Of a DNA stretch of 64,000 nt, positions 20,206-31,219 are shown piece after piece. The notes under the pieces were generated by a model. It was not told the DNA's origin, did no database searches, and saw only the letters and a list, made by a program, of their open reading frames with translations. The position numbers were made by a program, and so were the translations under genes. The stretch comes from an uncultured Oscillospiraceae bacterium (GTDB lineage Bacteria > Bacillota > Clostridia > Oscillospirales > Oscillospiraceae). Location: positions 11,337-75,336 of the forward strand of contig CATMVA010000012.1 of the NCBI GenBank assembly GCA_950075865.1. Direction: 5' to 3'. How positions within the stretch are numbered: the stretch's first letter is position 1; each line of letters opens with the position of its first letter.

Positions 20206-21111
20206 ATGAAGATCCTATTGGCAGGTGCCTTCGGCAAGCTGGGCAGCGACATTCTCCGGGCCCTGTGCGCCACCGAACACCAGATCGTGGCCGCCGACGC
20301 GGTGCTCCGCATCCCGGCCGATGTGGACCAGTCCCGCTTTACCACCAAACAGATCGACGTGACCAAACCTGAAACCATGAAAGGCCTGTGCGACGGGGCC
20401 GACGTAGTCATCACCACCGTGGGCCTCACCGGAGCCTCCACCAAGGTAAATAACTACGACATCGACTACCACGGTAACCTGAACCTGATGAACGAGGCCA
20501 AGGCCGCCGGAGTGAAGCACTTTGCCTACATCTCGGTCATCAACGCCGACAAGGGGGAGGGTATCCCCATGGTCCACTCCAAATTCCTGATGGAAGAGGA
20601 GCTGAAGAAATCGGGCCTTACCTACGTGATCTACCGCCCCACCGGGTATTTCTATGACATCGCCCATGTGTTCTGTCCCATGATCAAGTCCAAATCGGTC
20701 CAACTTCTCAAGGTAAAGAAGGACCCGGTGGCCAACGTCATCGACACCCAGGACTTCGCCGGGTTCATCCTCAAAACCATGTGCGATGAGAACAAGACCT
20801 ACAATGTGGGCGGCACCGAGACCTACACCTACCGCCAGATCGCCGAGATGTTCTATAACGCCGACGGTGTGACCGACGGCCCGGTGAAAACCGTCCCTGC
20901 TTTCATGATGAGCGTGCTGGCAGGCCTGCCTAAGATCAAAAAGTCCGGCCGGAGCGACGTCATAAAGTTCTCCAAGTTCACCCTCACCAACGACTGCTAC
21001 GGCGATACCGAGGTGCCTGGCAAGAGCTTTCAGGCGTACATTGCCGAAAAGAGCTACGCCCCGGTCATCGAGGCCGAGCTGAAGGCCAAGGAGGAGGCGG
21101 CAAGGAAATGA
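20206..21111 (+). CDS. NAD(P)-binding atypical SDR (NmrA/epimerase-like)
   Basis: This 301-residue Rossmann protein has the dinucleotide motif GAFGKLGSD near residue 7. It also has ADVVITTVGLTG, HFAYISVINA, and YVIYRPTGYFYD with the late Tyr/Arg-Pro pattern of extended and NmrA-like SDRs. It should bind NAD(P) and act as a reductase/epimerase or a redox-sensing protein. It is preceded by the flavin reductase-like gene and overlaps the following DUF1295 gene by four bases (ATGA), indicating one operon, perhaps acting on a shared redox substrate. The substrate is unknown. Confidence 0.85.
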   Translation: MKILLAGAFGKLGSDILRALCATEHQIVAADAVLRIPADVDQSRFTTKQIDVTKPETMKGLCDGADVVITTVGLTGASTKVNNYDIDYHGNLNLMNEAKAAGVKHFAYISVINADKGEGIPMVHSKFLMEEELKKSGLTYVIYRPTGYFYDIAHVFCPMIKSKSVQLLKVKKDPVANVIDTQDFAGFILKTMCDENKTYNVGGTETYTYRQIAEMFYNADGVTDGPVKTVPAFMMSVLAGLPKIKKSGRSDVIKFSKFTLTNDCYGDTEVPGKSFQAYIAEKSYAPVIEAELKAKEEAARK

Positions 21112-21896
21112 TCGACTGGATTTTGCTGGGCATCCTTTTCGCCGTGGCTCTGGTATGCTGCACCATGGGTTTCAAACGGTTCGTCTGGTTCATGTCCATT
21201 GGCTACGGCTACGCCGTGGCCGGCATCGCCATCGCCGCCCTGTGCTATGGCGCGGGAATGAAGCTGATGACCATTCCCTTGGCCATCGCTCTCCTGGTCT
21301 GCGCCGCCTACGGCCTGCGGCTGGGCACCTTCCTGCTGAAGCGGGAGACCGGCAACAAGGCCTATAAGAAGATCTTGGACGCCAAGGTGGGCAAGGAGCC
21401 CCCCATCTTCGTGAAGGCGATCATGTGGCTGATGATGGGAGTCATCTACCTGGCTGAGACCGCCGGACTCCACTTCCGCATGACCAATCGGACCCCCGAC
21501 GACCCCTGCCTCTATGCGGGCATGGTCATCATGGTCATCGGCGCCCTCATCGAAGCCCTGGCTGACAAGCAGAAGAGCGGCCAGAAATCCCGGCGCCCCG
21601 ACATGGTGGCCACCGAGGGGCTTTTCAAACTGGTGCGCTGCCCCAACTACTTCGGGGAGATCCTCTTCTGGACCGGCGTGTTCGTCTCTGGCATCACCGC
21701 CTACACCGGCGCTTTCCAGTGGATCACGGCCGTGCTGGGCTACGTGTGCATCGTCTACATCATGGTAGACGGGGCCAAGCGGATGGAAAAAGGCCATATA
21801 TCCCGGTATGGGAGCAAGCCGGAATATCAGGCCTACGCCCAAAAGACCCCCATCCTCTTCCCCTTCATCCCCCTGTATCACCTAAACAAACAGTAA
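21108..21896 (+). CDS. DUF1295 / steroid 5-alpha-reductase-like membrane protein
   Basis: This 262-residue polytopic membrane protein has about six or seven hydrophobic segments. The C-terminal signature (RCPNYFGEILFWTGVFVSG, then ISRYGSKPEYQAYAQKTP) is that of DUF1295, a family related to steroid 5-alpha-reductases and isoprenylcysteine methyltransferases. The start overlaps the previous stop (ATGA), so translation is coupled. With an NAD(P)-binding protein and a flavin reductase-like protein upstream, a membrane-associated reduction of a lipid or steroid is a reasonable inference, not a demonstrated one. Confidence 0.88.
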   Translation: MIDWILLGILFAVALVCCTMGFKRFVWFMSIGYGYAVAGIAIAALCYGAGMKLMTIPLAIALLVCAAYGLRLGTFLLKRETGNKAYKKILDAKVGKEPPIFVKAIMWLMMGVIYLAETAGLHFRMTNRTPDDPCLYAGMVIMVIGALIEALADKQKSGQKSRRPDMVATEGLFKLVRCPNYFGEILFWTGVFVSGITAYTGAFQWITAVLGYVCIVYIMVDGAKRMEKGHISRYGSKPEYQAYAQKTPILFPFIPLYHLNKQ

Positions 21897-21930
21897 GCGC
21901 CCCACCACATAGAGAGAAGGAGAATGCGGT

Positions 21931-22227
21931 ATGAAAGATTTTTCCGTCCCCATGGCCCTGGTGGACTTTATCCCCGTGATCCTGTTCACCGTCTCAGCCG
22001 TTATGCTCCAGCGGGACCTGTACAACAAAATGAGCAAGGGAGCCTTTGCCCTCTTTGCCCTTGCCTTTATCTGCTCGCTGTGCATGGGCTACCTCTCCAC
22101 CAAGGACTTCGCCCAGGCCGCCATGAACTGGCTGGCCGAGGGGATCAATGTGGCAGGCCAGCTTGCCCTGTTCCTGGGCGTCCTCAGTCTCCACAAAGCC
22201 GGACTGTCCAAAGCCCAGTCCGCCTGA
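21931..22227 (+). CDS. Small membrane protein, last gene of the redox operon
   Basis: This 98-residue protein has three predicted membrane segments (about residues 10-25, 38-55 and 70-87) and no recognised domain. A GAGAAGGAGA site precedes the ATG. It follows the DUF1295 gene by 34 bp and is followed by a strong terminator, so it is probably the last gene of the 19.2-22.2 kb operon and may partner the DUF1295 protein in the membrane. Confidence 0.7.
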   Translation: MKDFSVPMALVDFIPVILFTVSAVMLQRDLYNKMSKGAFALFALAFICSLCMGYLSTKDFAQAAMNWLAEGINVAGQLALFLGVLSLHKAGLSKAQSA

Positions 22228-22232
22228 CCCGC

Positions 22233-22272
22233 ACATAAAAGGCGCCTCCCGGGAGGGAGGCGCCTTTTATGT
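22233..22272. terminator. Bidirectional terminator
   Basis: ACATAAAAGGCGCCTCCC/GGGAGGCGCCTTTTATGT forms an 18-bp stem with A/T runs on both sides, between the convergent membrane protein and pyrophosphatase genes. Confidence 0.93.
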
Positions 22273-22281
22273 GCCCTGCAC

Positions 22282-23940
22282 TTATTTTTCGTTCTGAACG
22301 GCCGTGCGGAGGGGCGGAATGAACTGCATCTTCCGGCTCACCACCCCGGGCAGGATGATCTTTCCATCCACCGGCTCCACCCCAAAGGCCTCCCTCAGTA
22401 GCTCCTTTGCCCCCTTGCCATAGCACAGCACCCGGCTGGACTCGCCCGGGGTGTCGGTCAGCAGGTAGAAAAGCAGAGACACCCCCTGTTCCCCCGCCGC
22501 CTCGGGCAAATAAGGCGCCAGCAGCTCCTCGGCAGCCTTCCGGGATTTCTCGGTCATAAAGTTGGCCTGCCCCACACCGAAACGCCGCTGGCCAAACTGG
22601 AAGATCTTGAAATCGGACTGAAACACCTCGGCAGCCGTCCGCCCGGTCAGGTCTCCCCCCGCCTCAAACATCTGCTCGGCGTACGCGTCGATGTCCTCCT
22701 CCGCCAACTGGGCCAGGGTTCTGGCAGCGGCCACATCCGCCGGCGTGCAGGTGGGGGAGCGAAATTTCAGGGTGTCGGACAGGATGGCCGACAGGAGCAG
22801 CCCGGCGATCTGCCTGGGGGGTGTGACCCCCTTTTCCTGGCACATCTGATAGACGATGGTGGCCGTGCAGCCCACGGGCACATTGCGGAAATAGACCGGC
22901 CCGTCGGTCTCCAGCGCCCCGATACGGTGGTGGTCAATGATCTCTAAGATCTCGGCCTGCTCAATGCCATCCACCGCCTGGGTCCGCTCGTTGTGGTCCA
23001 CCAGGATCACCTTCTTGGAGCGCAGGTTCAGGTAGTTCCGGCGGGAGATCATGCCGCAGTACTTCCCCTCCTCGTCCAGCACGGGGAAATACTGAAGCCG
23101 GACGCTGGCCATCACTTTCTCCACATCCTCCAAAGGGGTGGTCAGGTCGAAACGAAACAGCCCGGAGCTCTTCATCAGATGCCGCACCGGCGCGGCGGTG
23201 GACACCAGCCGGGCGGCCGCGTAAGTATCATAGTGGGTGGTGATGACCGCGCAGCCTTTGTCCCGGGCATAGCTCAGGATGGTACTGGGCACCGTGGAGC
23301 CGCAGCAGACCACGATGCAGGCCGCCCCGCTCTCAATGGCGCAGAGCTGGACCTCGTACCGGTTGGACAGCAGCACCAGGTCACCGGGCTGGATCACGCC
23401 GTCCATGGCCTCGGGGCTGGTGCCGATATGAAGATGCCCCTTCACCCGGTCCTCCGCGTCCCCCACCAGCAGTTCCCCCTCCAGGGTGGAGATCAGGTTG
23501 GCGTAGGCCGTGTTGGCTGCCGCCAGGATATTGGTGTCCAGCAGATCCATGTTGGCGTTGGCGATGTCCTTTACCGCGATGACCCCCAGCAGTTCCTTCT
23601 CCTGATTGGTCACGCAGAGGGTGTCCACCTCCTCGTCCCGCATCATGGTCCACACGGCCCGGACGCTCATCTCCGGATCAATGCCCGGTTCCCGCCGGAT
23701 CTCCATATCCCGGACCTGGGGGCTCACATCGGTGCAGATCTGAGGGGGCGCCACCCCCAGATGGCTCAGCACAAACTCGGTCTCCCGGTTCAGCGCCCCG
23801 GCCCGGAAGGCGCAGTAGTCGGTGCCGCTGCCCTCCTGATTCTTGAGCCAGGCGTAGGCCAGTGCCGAACAGATGGAGTCGGTATCGGGATTCTTGTGTC
23901 CAATGACATAGATCGGATGCTTCGCTTCCTGCTTCGCCAT
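22282..23940 (-). CDS. Mn-dependent inorganic pyrophosphatase with CBS/DRTGG regulatory insert
   Basis: This 552-residue family II pyrophosphatase (DHH superfamily) hydrolyses PPi. The first DHH motif is GHKNPDTDSICSALAYAW, and the active-site block is IIDHHRIG with a preceding VDHNER. Between residues 75 and 305 sit two CBS domains split by a DRTGG-like part, as in the adenine-nucleotide-regulated clostridial enzymes. The C-terminal DHHA2 domain includes SDTLKFRSPT. I start at MAKQ (23940), three codons after the ORF-track start, because AAGAAGGAAG is too close to the upstream GTG. The promoter is divergent from the kinase gene. Confidence 0.93.
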   Translation of the reverse strand: MAKQEAKHPIYVIGHKNPDTDSICSALAYAWLKNQEGSGTDYCAFRAGALNRETEFVLSHLGVAPPQICTDVSPQVRDMEIRREPGIDPEMSVRAVWTMMRDEEVDTLCVTNQEKELLGVIAVKDIANANMDLLDTNILAAANTAYANLISTLEGELLVGDAEDRVKGHLHIGTSPEAMDGVIQPGDLVLLSNRYEVQLCAIESGAACIVVCCGSTVPSTILSYARDKGCAVITTHYDTYAAARLVSTAAPVRHLMKSSGLFRFDLTTPLEDVEKVMASVRLQYFPVLDEEGKYCGMISRRNYLNLRSKKVILVDHNERTQAVDGIEQAEILEIIDHHRIGALETDGPVYFRNVPVGCTATIVYQMCQEKGVTPPRQIAGLLLSAILSDTLKFRSPTCTPADVAAARTLAQLAEEDIDAYAEQMFEAGGDLTGRTAAEVFQSDFKIFQFGQRRFGVGQANFMTEKSRKAAEELLAPYLPEAAGEQGVSLLFYLLTDTPGESSRVLCYGKGAKELLREAFGVEPVDGKIILPGVVSRKMQFIPPLRTAVQNEK

Positions 23941-23974
23941 GATCAACACTTCCTTCTTGTATCCTTTATTTTTA

Positions 23975-24004
23975 ATTATAGCACAAATTCCCTTTTCATT
24001 TCAA
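23975..24004 (-). promoter_or_regulatory. Promoter of the pyrophosphatase gene
   Basis: On the minus strand TTGAAA, an 18-bp spacer and TATAAT. It is arranged back to back with the plus-strand promoter at 24034, so the two -35 boxes form a TTTCAACC/GGTTGAAA dyad about 40 bp across. Confidence 0.8.
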
Positions 24005-24033
24005 CCGTATGCCCGTATTTCCCCAAGTTCTGG

Positions 24034-24062
24034 TTGAAACAGGGCCAAAACCATGGTACAAT
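24034..24062 (+). promoter_or_regulatory. Promoter of the hybrid histidine kinase gene
   Basis: TTGAAA, a 17-bp spacer and TACAAT end 37 bp before the kinase ATG. Confidence 0.8.
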
Positions 24063-24099
24063 AAACAAAAATGCCTCCTTCAGGAAGGTGGATACGCGT

Positions 24100-25902
24100 A
24101 TGAGCGAAGAGAGAAGGATCTACCGGGACTACCTCCTTGCCCGCGGCGAGGGTCCAGACCGCCGGATCACCTACGTCAGCCCCGAGCTCTGCCAGGTCCT
24201 GGGCGTCAGCGCCGGGGACCTGCTGGACCGGGATCCTGCCGCCGTGCTTCGGGGCCGCGCCATGTCCGAAGCCCCCCTCCCCGACGGTCAGTCCATCCTG
24301 GTCCTGGAGAGCAACACCCTCACCGACGAGCTGCGCCAGGTGAACTTTGCCCTCCAGCAGGCCCTCCAGGCGGCCGAAGCGGCCAACGAAGCCAAATCCA
24401 GCTTCCTGTCCAACATGAGCCACGACATCCGCACCCCCATGAACGCCATCATCGGCATGACCAACATCGCCCTGAACCACTCGGACGAAAAGCGCCGGGT
24501 CCTGGACTGCCTTAAAAAGATCCAGACAGCCTCCAACCATCTTCTCAGCCTGATCAACGACGTGCTGGACATGTCCCGCATCGACAGCGGCAAAGCCACC
24601 ATCACCGAGGAGGAATTCTCCTTGGCCGACTTGGTCCACGACCTGAACCTGATGCTCCGTCCCCAAGCCGAGGCCAAGTCCCACACCCTGACCCTGGATG
24701 TGACCGGTATCCTCCAGGAAGAGCTTATCGGAGATGTTCTGTATCTCCGGCAGATCTTCGTCAACATTATCGGCAATGCCGTCAAATACACCCCAGACGG
24801 CGGCCTGATCCAGGTCGCCTTCTCCTCCCGTCCGGGGGAGAACCCCCGGCAGATCCTTCTTGACTTTTCCTGCAAGGACAACGGCATCGGCATGAGTCCG
24901 GAGTTCCTCCAGCGGGTCTTCCTGCCCTTTGAGCGGGCCCAAAACACTACTCTGGGCAAGGTGGAAGGCACCGGCCTGGGCATGGCCATCACCAAGAGCT
25001 TGGTGGAGCAGATGGGCGGCTCCATCCATGTGGAGAGCGAACTGGGGCAGGGCAGCCTATTCACTGTCAGTATTCCCCTAAGCGCTGAGACATCCGGCGA
25101 AAATACCGACGCCCTCATAGGCAGGACCATCCTGGTAGTCCAGCCCGGTGACCCCCATGCCGACTTTATCCGGGAATGCCTGACTCAGAGCGGCGCCACA
25201 GTCGTCGTCCTCCCCTCGGGCACCGAAGCGGTCACTTGGCTCACCCAGGCCCAGGTAGAAGGCAGCGCCCCCTACGCCGTCCTGCTGGGCAGTGCCATTG
25301 ACGAGGCCGTCGTCCTGGACCTGGCCAGCCACCTGCGCAACCAACTGGGGAACCACGTGCCCATCCTGCTCCTGTCTGACCGGGACTGGGGTCCCATAGA
25401 ATACGCCGCCCAGCGTGCCGGCGTCACCGGCTTCATCCCCTGTCCCCTCTTCCGGGGCCGCCTGCTCCACGCCCTGTGCGGCACCCCCACTCAGGCTGGC
25501 GACGAGGAGCAGAACGATTTCAGCGACATGCGCATCCTGCTGGCCGAAGACAATCTCCTCAACCGGGAGATCGCTCTGGAACTCATCGGGGAGACCGGCG
25601 CCCACATCGACACCGCTGAGGACGGCCAGCAGGCCCTGGATGCCTTCGCTGCCTCAGCCGAAGGTTTTTATGACCTGATCCTGATGGACATCCAAATGCC
25701 GGTCATGGACGGCTGCGAGGCCACTCGACGGATCCGTGCCCTGGACCGCTCCGACGCCAAGACCGTGACCATCGCTGCCATGACGGCCAACGCCTTTGCT
25801 GAGGACGTCCAGAAGACCCGGCAGGCCGGCATGAACGAGCACCTGTCCAAACCCATCGACTTCAAATACGTGGAGGAGCTGCTGCGTCATTGCCGCCGCT
25901 GA
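24100..25902 (+). CDS. Cytoplasmic hybrid histidine kinase
   Basis: This 600-residue protein has no membrane helix. A short PAS-like N-terminus (ITYVSPELCQVLGVSAGDLL) is followed by a HisKA domain with phospho-His in NMSHDIRTPMNAIIGM, then a HATPase with DNGIGM and GTGLGMAI. The first receiver-like domain (residues 345-465) is degenerate because the phospho-Asp position reads AVLLGSA. The true C-terminal receiver (from MRILLAEDN) has the phospho-Asp in LILMDIQMPVMDG. The ORF track starts 369 codons early, in antisense of the pyrophosphatase gene; the ATG at 24100 has AGGAAGGTGG and a promoter upstream. The HD-GYP-like gene 19 bp downstream is the likely output partner. Confidence 0.92.
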   Translation: MSEERRIYRDYLLARGEGPDRRITYVSPELCQVLGVSAGDLLDRDPAAVLRGRAMSEAPLPDGQSILVLESNTLTDELRQVNFALQQALQAAEAANEAKSSFLSNMSHDIRTPMNAIIGMTNIALNHSDEKRRVLDCLKKIQTASNHLLSLINDVLDMSRIDSGKATITEEEFSLADLVHDLNLMLRPQAEAKSHTLTLDVTGILQEELIGDVLYLRQIFVNIIGNAVKYTPDGGLIQVAFSSRPGENPRQILLDFSCKDNGIGMSPEFLQRVFLPFERAQNTTLGKVEGTGLGMAITKSLVEQMGGSIHVESELGQGSLFTVSIPLSAETSGENTDALIGRTILVVQPGDPHADFIRECLTQSGATVVVLPSGTEAVTWLTQAQVEGSAPYAVLLGSAIDEAVVLDLASHLRNQLGNHVPILLLSDRDWGPIEYAAQRAGVTGFIPCPLFRGRLLHALCGTPTQAGDEEQNDFSDMRILLAEDNLLNREIALELIGETGAHIDTAEDGQQALDAFAASAEGFYDLILMDIQMPVMDGCEATRRIRALDRSDAKTVTIAAMTANAFAEDVQKTRQAGMNEHLSKPIDFKYVEELLRHCRR

Positions 25903-25920
25903 GCCCGGGGAGGGACCGCC

Positions 25921-27762
25921 GTGGAGCCCTATCAGGAAAAATACATTCAAAATTGCCGGACCTATCAGGAGTTGACTGCCCTTGACCTTCTGAACTGGTC
26001 CTCCTTTGACGCGGCCATGGAGCAGTTCCGCCGGGCTGGGCTTCTAGCCGAAGAGAATACCATCCTTCTTCAAGAGAAGCTCCTTCCTGTTCTGGACCAG
26101 CTTTACGAGCAGGATGATGGGACCCTGACCTGTCTGGAGGAATTCGCAGATACCCTCACCGCCGGCCGGCAGCCTCTGGACCTGGCCCTGGCCGAGCAGC
26201 TCCACACAGCCCTTCTCAACGTCCACCGCCGGAGCAAACGCAGGGAGCGGATCATCAAAGCCCTCTACAAGCTGGGTATGGTACGCTACCAGACCTGGAA
26301 CATGCTCACCGGCATTGACGGTCCCACCGCCGAGCAGTACACCGCCCGGATGCGCTACTGCTTCGCTGAGGCATCGGGCTATCTCAAATACTATCAGGAA
26401 TTTGACGAGGAGACTCTCAGCTATATCCTCCGTTCCCTCGCCAACATCTACTTGGGAAGCTTTGCCGACTGGCGGGAACGGCTTGGTGTGGTACGTCACA
26501 CCATGCAGGTCTTTACCGACGACCGCTACCGTGCTGCCGCCCCCGGCCTTCCCTGGGAGCGGTATATGGACGCGGTCCACCGCCAGATGCTCAGCGTGCT
26601 CCCCCACTCCTTTCCCGAGGGCAACCTTTCCCCCGACGAAGTGGAAGACGTGATGGACTCCGCCCTGCTGATCTACGAGCGCCAGCTCCAACAAGCCGCC
26701 CAGGAGGCCAAGGACCTGGAGGCCTCCCGTCTCCTCCCCTACTCCCGCATCGAGTTTTCCTGCGGCCTGATCTCCAAGGAGGCCTTTCTCTCCTACATGG
26801 AGGAGCTGATGGATGCCGCCGCCCCCGCCCGGTTTGACAGCGATACCAGCTACCGGATCATCTCCATGCCCGCTTTCTATGTCCAGTACCTCCTCCAGAT
26901 GCCCGGGCTGATCCCCCCCCGCCGGAAGTACATCGACCAGCTCTATGCCCGGATGCTGGACTATATCCGGACCATCCCCGCCGCCGAGGTGAGCGAGGCC
27001 ACCTACCTCCACATGCGTCAGACCCTCAGCGTGTTCCTGGAGCAAGAGGGGGGGCTGCCCTACCTGGAGCTGGCCCGGAGCATGATGCTTTGGCTGGCCC
27101 CCGAGCTTTACGCCCACGGCTATGCGGTGGGTCGAATGGCCCAGGTCCTCAGCCAGGCCATCCTCTCCGGCGAGCCGGGTTACTTTGATGACATTCCCCA
27201 GATAGCCGCCCTCGCCGGCCGGTTGGAGAAGCTCCGCGCTGTCTCCAAGCTGAGCTTTACTGCCGGGATCCTCCACGACATCGGCAAGCTGAGCTTCACC
27301 TCTCTTTACGACCACGCGGGCCGGCAGCTCCTCTCCAGTGAGGCCGAGGCCCTCCGCCTCCATACCGAGACCGCCCGACGGCTCCAAAACTACCCTTCCA
27401 CCGAGCTTTACGCCGATGCCGCCCGGGGTCATCACCGCTGGTATGACGGCAGCGGCGGCTTCCCCGAGGACTTCCGCCGCCAGGAGAGCGCCACCCGGGC
27501 CTTGGTGGATGTGATCGCCCTATCCAACTTTCTGGACAGTGAACCGGACAATGCCAAGCTCCCCTATCACACCAGCCCCTTCGAAGACCGGGTCCGGGAA
27601 GCACTTCGCCTGGAAGGCCGCCGCTTCTCCCCCCTGGTCACGGTCTGCCTCAGGGACCCGTCGGTGCTGGAGCAGCTGAAAACTCTCTACGAAACCGGCC
27701 GCCGGGAGGGCTACGACTACTGCTTCCGCCACGCCCTGGGCACCGCGGAGCAGCCCGGCTGA
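25921..27762 (+). CDS. HD-GYP-like phosphohydrolase with long helical N-terminus
   Basis: This 613-residue protein starts at GTG after GGGGAGGG. Residues 1-430 are helical with no recognised domain. The C-terminal part holds an HD core: LHDIGKLSF, then GHHRWYDGSGGFP, close to the HHExxDGSGYP of HD-GYP domains that degrade cyclic di-GMP or related dinucleotides. The canonical GYP reads GGFP here and the HHE is HHR, so activity is uncertain. It sits 19 bp behind the hybrid histidine kinase and probably shares its transcript, but has no receiver domain of its own. A strong terminator follows. Confidence 0.8.
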   Translation: MEPYQEKYIQNCRTYQELTALDLLNWSSFDAAMEQFRRAGLLAEENTILLQEKLLPVLDQLYEQDDGTLTCLEEFADTLTAGRQPLDLALAEQLHTALLNVHRRSKRRERIIKALYKLGMVRYQTWNMLTGIDGPTAEQYTARMRYCFAEASGYLKYYQEFDEETLSYILRSLANIYLGSFADWRERLGVVRHTMQVFTDDRYRAAAPGLPWERYMDAVHRQMLSVLPHSFPEGNLSPDEVEDVMDSALLIYERQLQQAAQEAKDLEASRLLPYSRIEFSCGLISKEAFLSYMEELMDAAAPARFDSDTSYRIISMPAFYVQYLLQMPGLIPPRRKYIDQLYARMLDYIRTIPAAEVSEATYLHMRQTLSVFLEQEGGLPYLELARSMMLWLAPELYAHGYAVGRMAQVLSQAILSGEPGYFDDIPQIAALAGRLEKLRAVSKLSFTAGILHDIGKLSFTSLYDHAGRQLLSSEAEALRLHTETARRLQNYPSTELYADAARGHHRWYDGSGGFPEDFRRQESATRALVDVIALSNFLDSEPDNAKLPYHTSPFEDRVREALRLEGRRFSPLVTVCLRDPSVLEQLKTLYETGRREGYDYCFRHALGTAEQPG

Positions 27763-27772
27763 ACCCCACAAG

Positions 27773-27807
27773 AAAAGCGCGCGGAGAAGCTTCTCCGCGC
27801 GCTTTTT
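27773..27807. terminator. Bidirectional terminator
   Basis: AAAAGCGCGCGGAGAA/TTCTCCGCGCGCTTTT is a perfect stem centred on AGCT, between the convergent HD protein and beta-glucosidase genes. Confidence 0.93.
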
Positions 27808-27824
27808 GCTCCCTTACGGCTTCC

Positions 27825-29309
<1,485 letters not shown>

Positions 29310-31187
29310 TTACGCAATGGTGGAGAGCAGAGGCTCCCCGGTCTTGACGGACTTGTCGGTCATCTCCACCACGTCGGTGAACTCGTCGGCGTTGGTCACC
29401 AGCACGGGGGTGTCCATCACAAAGCCCTTGGCCTTCATGCCCTCCAGGTCGAAGGTGATGAGCTTCTGGCCCTTCTTCACGGCCTCCCCCTGCTTCACGT
29501 GGGCGGTAAAGCCCTCCCCGTTCAGCCGGACCGTGTTCATGCCGATGTGGATGAGCACGGTGCATCCGCTCTCCGAGGTAAGGCCGATGGCGTGGCAGGT
29601 GTGGAACAGGTTCTCCACCACCCCGTCAAAGGGAGCGCAGATGGTCCCCTCGGTGGGCACGATGACCGCCCCCTTGCCCAGCACCTCGGTGGCAAAGGCC
29701 TCGTCCTCACATTCGGCAAGGGGCTTCACGGCTCCGGAGACAGGAGCAAACACGGTGACATTCCGGGCGGCCTTCTCGTTCTTGGCGGCCTGGGCCTCCA
29801 TCTTTTTCACGGCTTTTTCGGGGATGGCAGCAGCGGTCCCGGTGCCGTCCTCATCCTTATACAGTACATAGGCTACAGCAAAGGAGAACAGGAAAGGTAC
29901 AATAACAGCCAGGGCAATACCCAGGAAGTTGGTTCCGCCGGTGGGATTGACCATTCCCAGCAGGCCGATTACGCCCATACCCGTATAGGTGTACATAAAG
30001 ATATTGAAAATGCCGATAAACAGGCCGCCGATGGCGCCGCCCACACAGGAGATGGCGAACATCTTGATCCGGGGCAGGGTGACGCCGTAGATGGCGGGCT
30101 CGGTGACGCCGAAGACACCCGAGAAGAAGGCAGGCAGGGCCACATCCTTCAGCTTCTTATCCTTGGTCTTGAGATAGATGGCCAGCACCACGCCGATCTG
30201 GGCAAAGCAGGGAATGGAGGTAAAGGCCAGCAGCTGGACCGGGATCCCCTGCATCAGGTCCATAAAAGAGAACATAACCAGCATGCCGTGGACTCCGAAC
30301 AGCACAAAGATCTGCCACAGGCCACCCACCAGAATGCCTGCGATAATGGGCGAGAAGCCGAAGATGGTGTTGATCACCGTGCTGATCCCTACCCCCACCA
30401 TGTTGGCGAAGGGCCCCACAAAGGCAAAACCAAGGGGGATCATGATCGCCATGACCAGCGCCGGGGCCAGAAAGCTGCGCACCACATCAGGAATGATCTT
30501 GTTCAGGAACTTATAGACAGGGGCCGACAGGCACACCACAAAAATGACCGGCAGGAAGGTGGAGGTGTAGGTGGCGTTGACCACAAATCCAAAGAGGTTC
30601 AAGTCCACCCCCTGAATGGTGGGGTAGAGCATACCGGCGGCAATGATAAAGCCCAGCACCGGGTCCATTCCCATCTTTTTTCCCACATGATAGCCCAGCA
30701 GTAGGGGCATGAACCAGAAAAAGGCGTCAGCAATGGCGCTCATCAGAACATAGGGTCCGCTGTTGATGTCCACCCCCGCCATGGTGGCGATGGCCAGCAC
30801 GCCCTTCAGAATACCGGACGCGCACAGGATATTCAGGGTAGGCCCCATGGCAGCCATGACCACATCCAGAGCCCGCAGGAAAATATTTTTCTTCTTCCCT
30901 CCGGCGTTTCCCTGAGGTCCGCCGGCTTCATCCGCGGCGATCCCCAACTCTTTGCACACGTCCTCATAGACAAAATGAACGTGTTCGCCGATGACCACCA
31001 TGTACTCACCGCCGCCCCGGACCACCGTGATGACCCCCTCCCGGTTTTTCAGGTAGTCGGTGTCTGCTTTGCCCTCGTCGTTCAGGGTGAAGCGGAGCCG
31101 GGTGATGCAGTGGCGCAGGCTGGACACATTCTCCTTGCCGCCCACATGGGCGACAATGTCTTTTGCTAACTCAGTGTACTTTCCCAT
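29310..31187 (-). CDS. Beta-glucoside PTS transporter, EIIBCA
   Basis: This 625-residue fused PTS permease has the IIB phospho-Cys in SSLRHCITRLRF (about residue 26), a IIC domain of about ten membrane segments (residues 105-470; the PAIYGVTLPR block is conserved in the glucoside group), and a C-terminal IIA domain with the phospho-His in VLIHIGMNTVRL. Domain order BCA matches BglP/BglF. It imports and phosphorylates beta-glucosides. It is preceded by a RAT-like leader and the licT-like gene, so antitermination control is likely. Confidence 0.95.
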   Translation of the reverse strand: MGKYTELAKDIVAHVGGKENVSSLRHCITRLRFTLNDEGKADTDYLKNREGVITVVRGGGEYMVVIGEHVHFVYEDVCKELGIAADEAGGPQGNAGGKKKNIFLRALDVVMAAMGPTLNILCASGILKGVLAIATMAGVDINSGPYVLMSAIADAFFWFMPLLLGYHVGKKMGMDPVLGFIIAAGMLYPTIQGVDLNLFGFVVNATYTSTFLPVIFVVCLSAPVYKFLNKIIPDVVRSFLAPALVMAIMIPLGFAFVGPFANMVGVGISTVINTIFGFSPIIAGILVGGLWQIFVLFGVHGMLVMFSFMDLMQGIPVQLLAFTSIPCFAQIGVVLAIYLKTKDKKLKDVALPAFFSGVFGVTEPAIYGVTLPRIKMFAISCVGGAIGGLFIGIFNIFMYTYTGMGVIGLLGMVNPTGGTNFLGIALAVIVPFLFSFAVAYVLYKDEDGTGTAAAIPEKAVKKMEAQAAKNEKAARNVTVFAPVSGAVKPLAECEDEAFATEVLGKGAVIVPTEGTICAPFDGVVENLFHTCHAIGLTSESGCTVLIHIGMNTVRLNGEGFTAHVKQGEAVKKGQKLITFDLEGMKAKGFVMDTPVLVTNADEFTDVVEMTDKSVKTGEPLLSTIA

Positions 31188-31219
31188 TTGTTTTAACCTC
31201 CAGTTTTGAAAATGTTTAA

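Noticed and set aside
22993-24099. N-terminal extension of the histidine kinase ORF
   Set aside because: This part is antisense to the pyrophosphatase gene and contains the promoter and ribosome binding site of the kinase.
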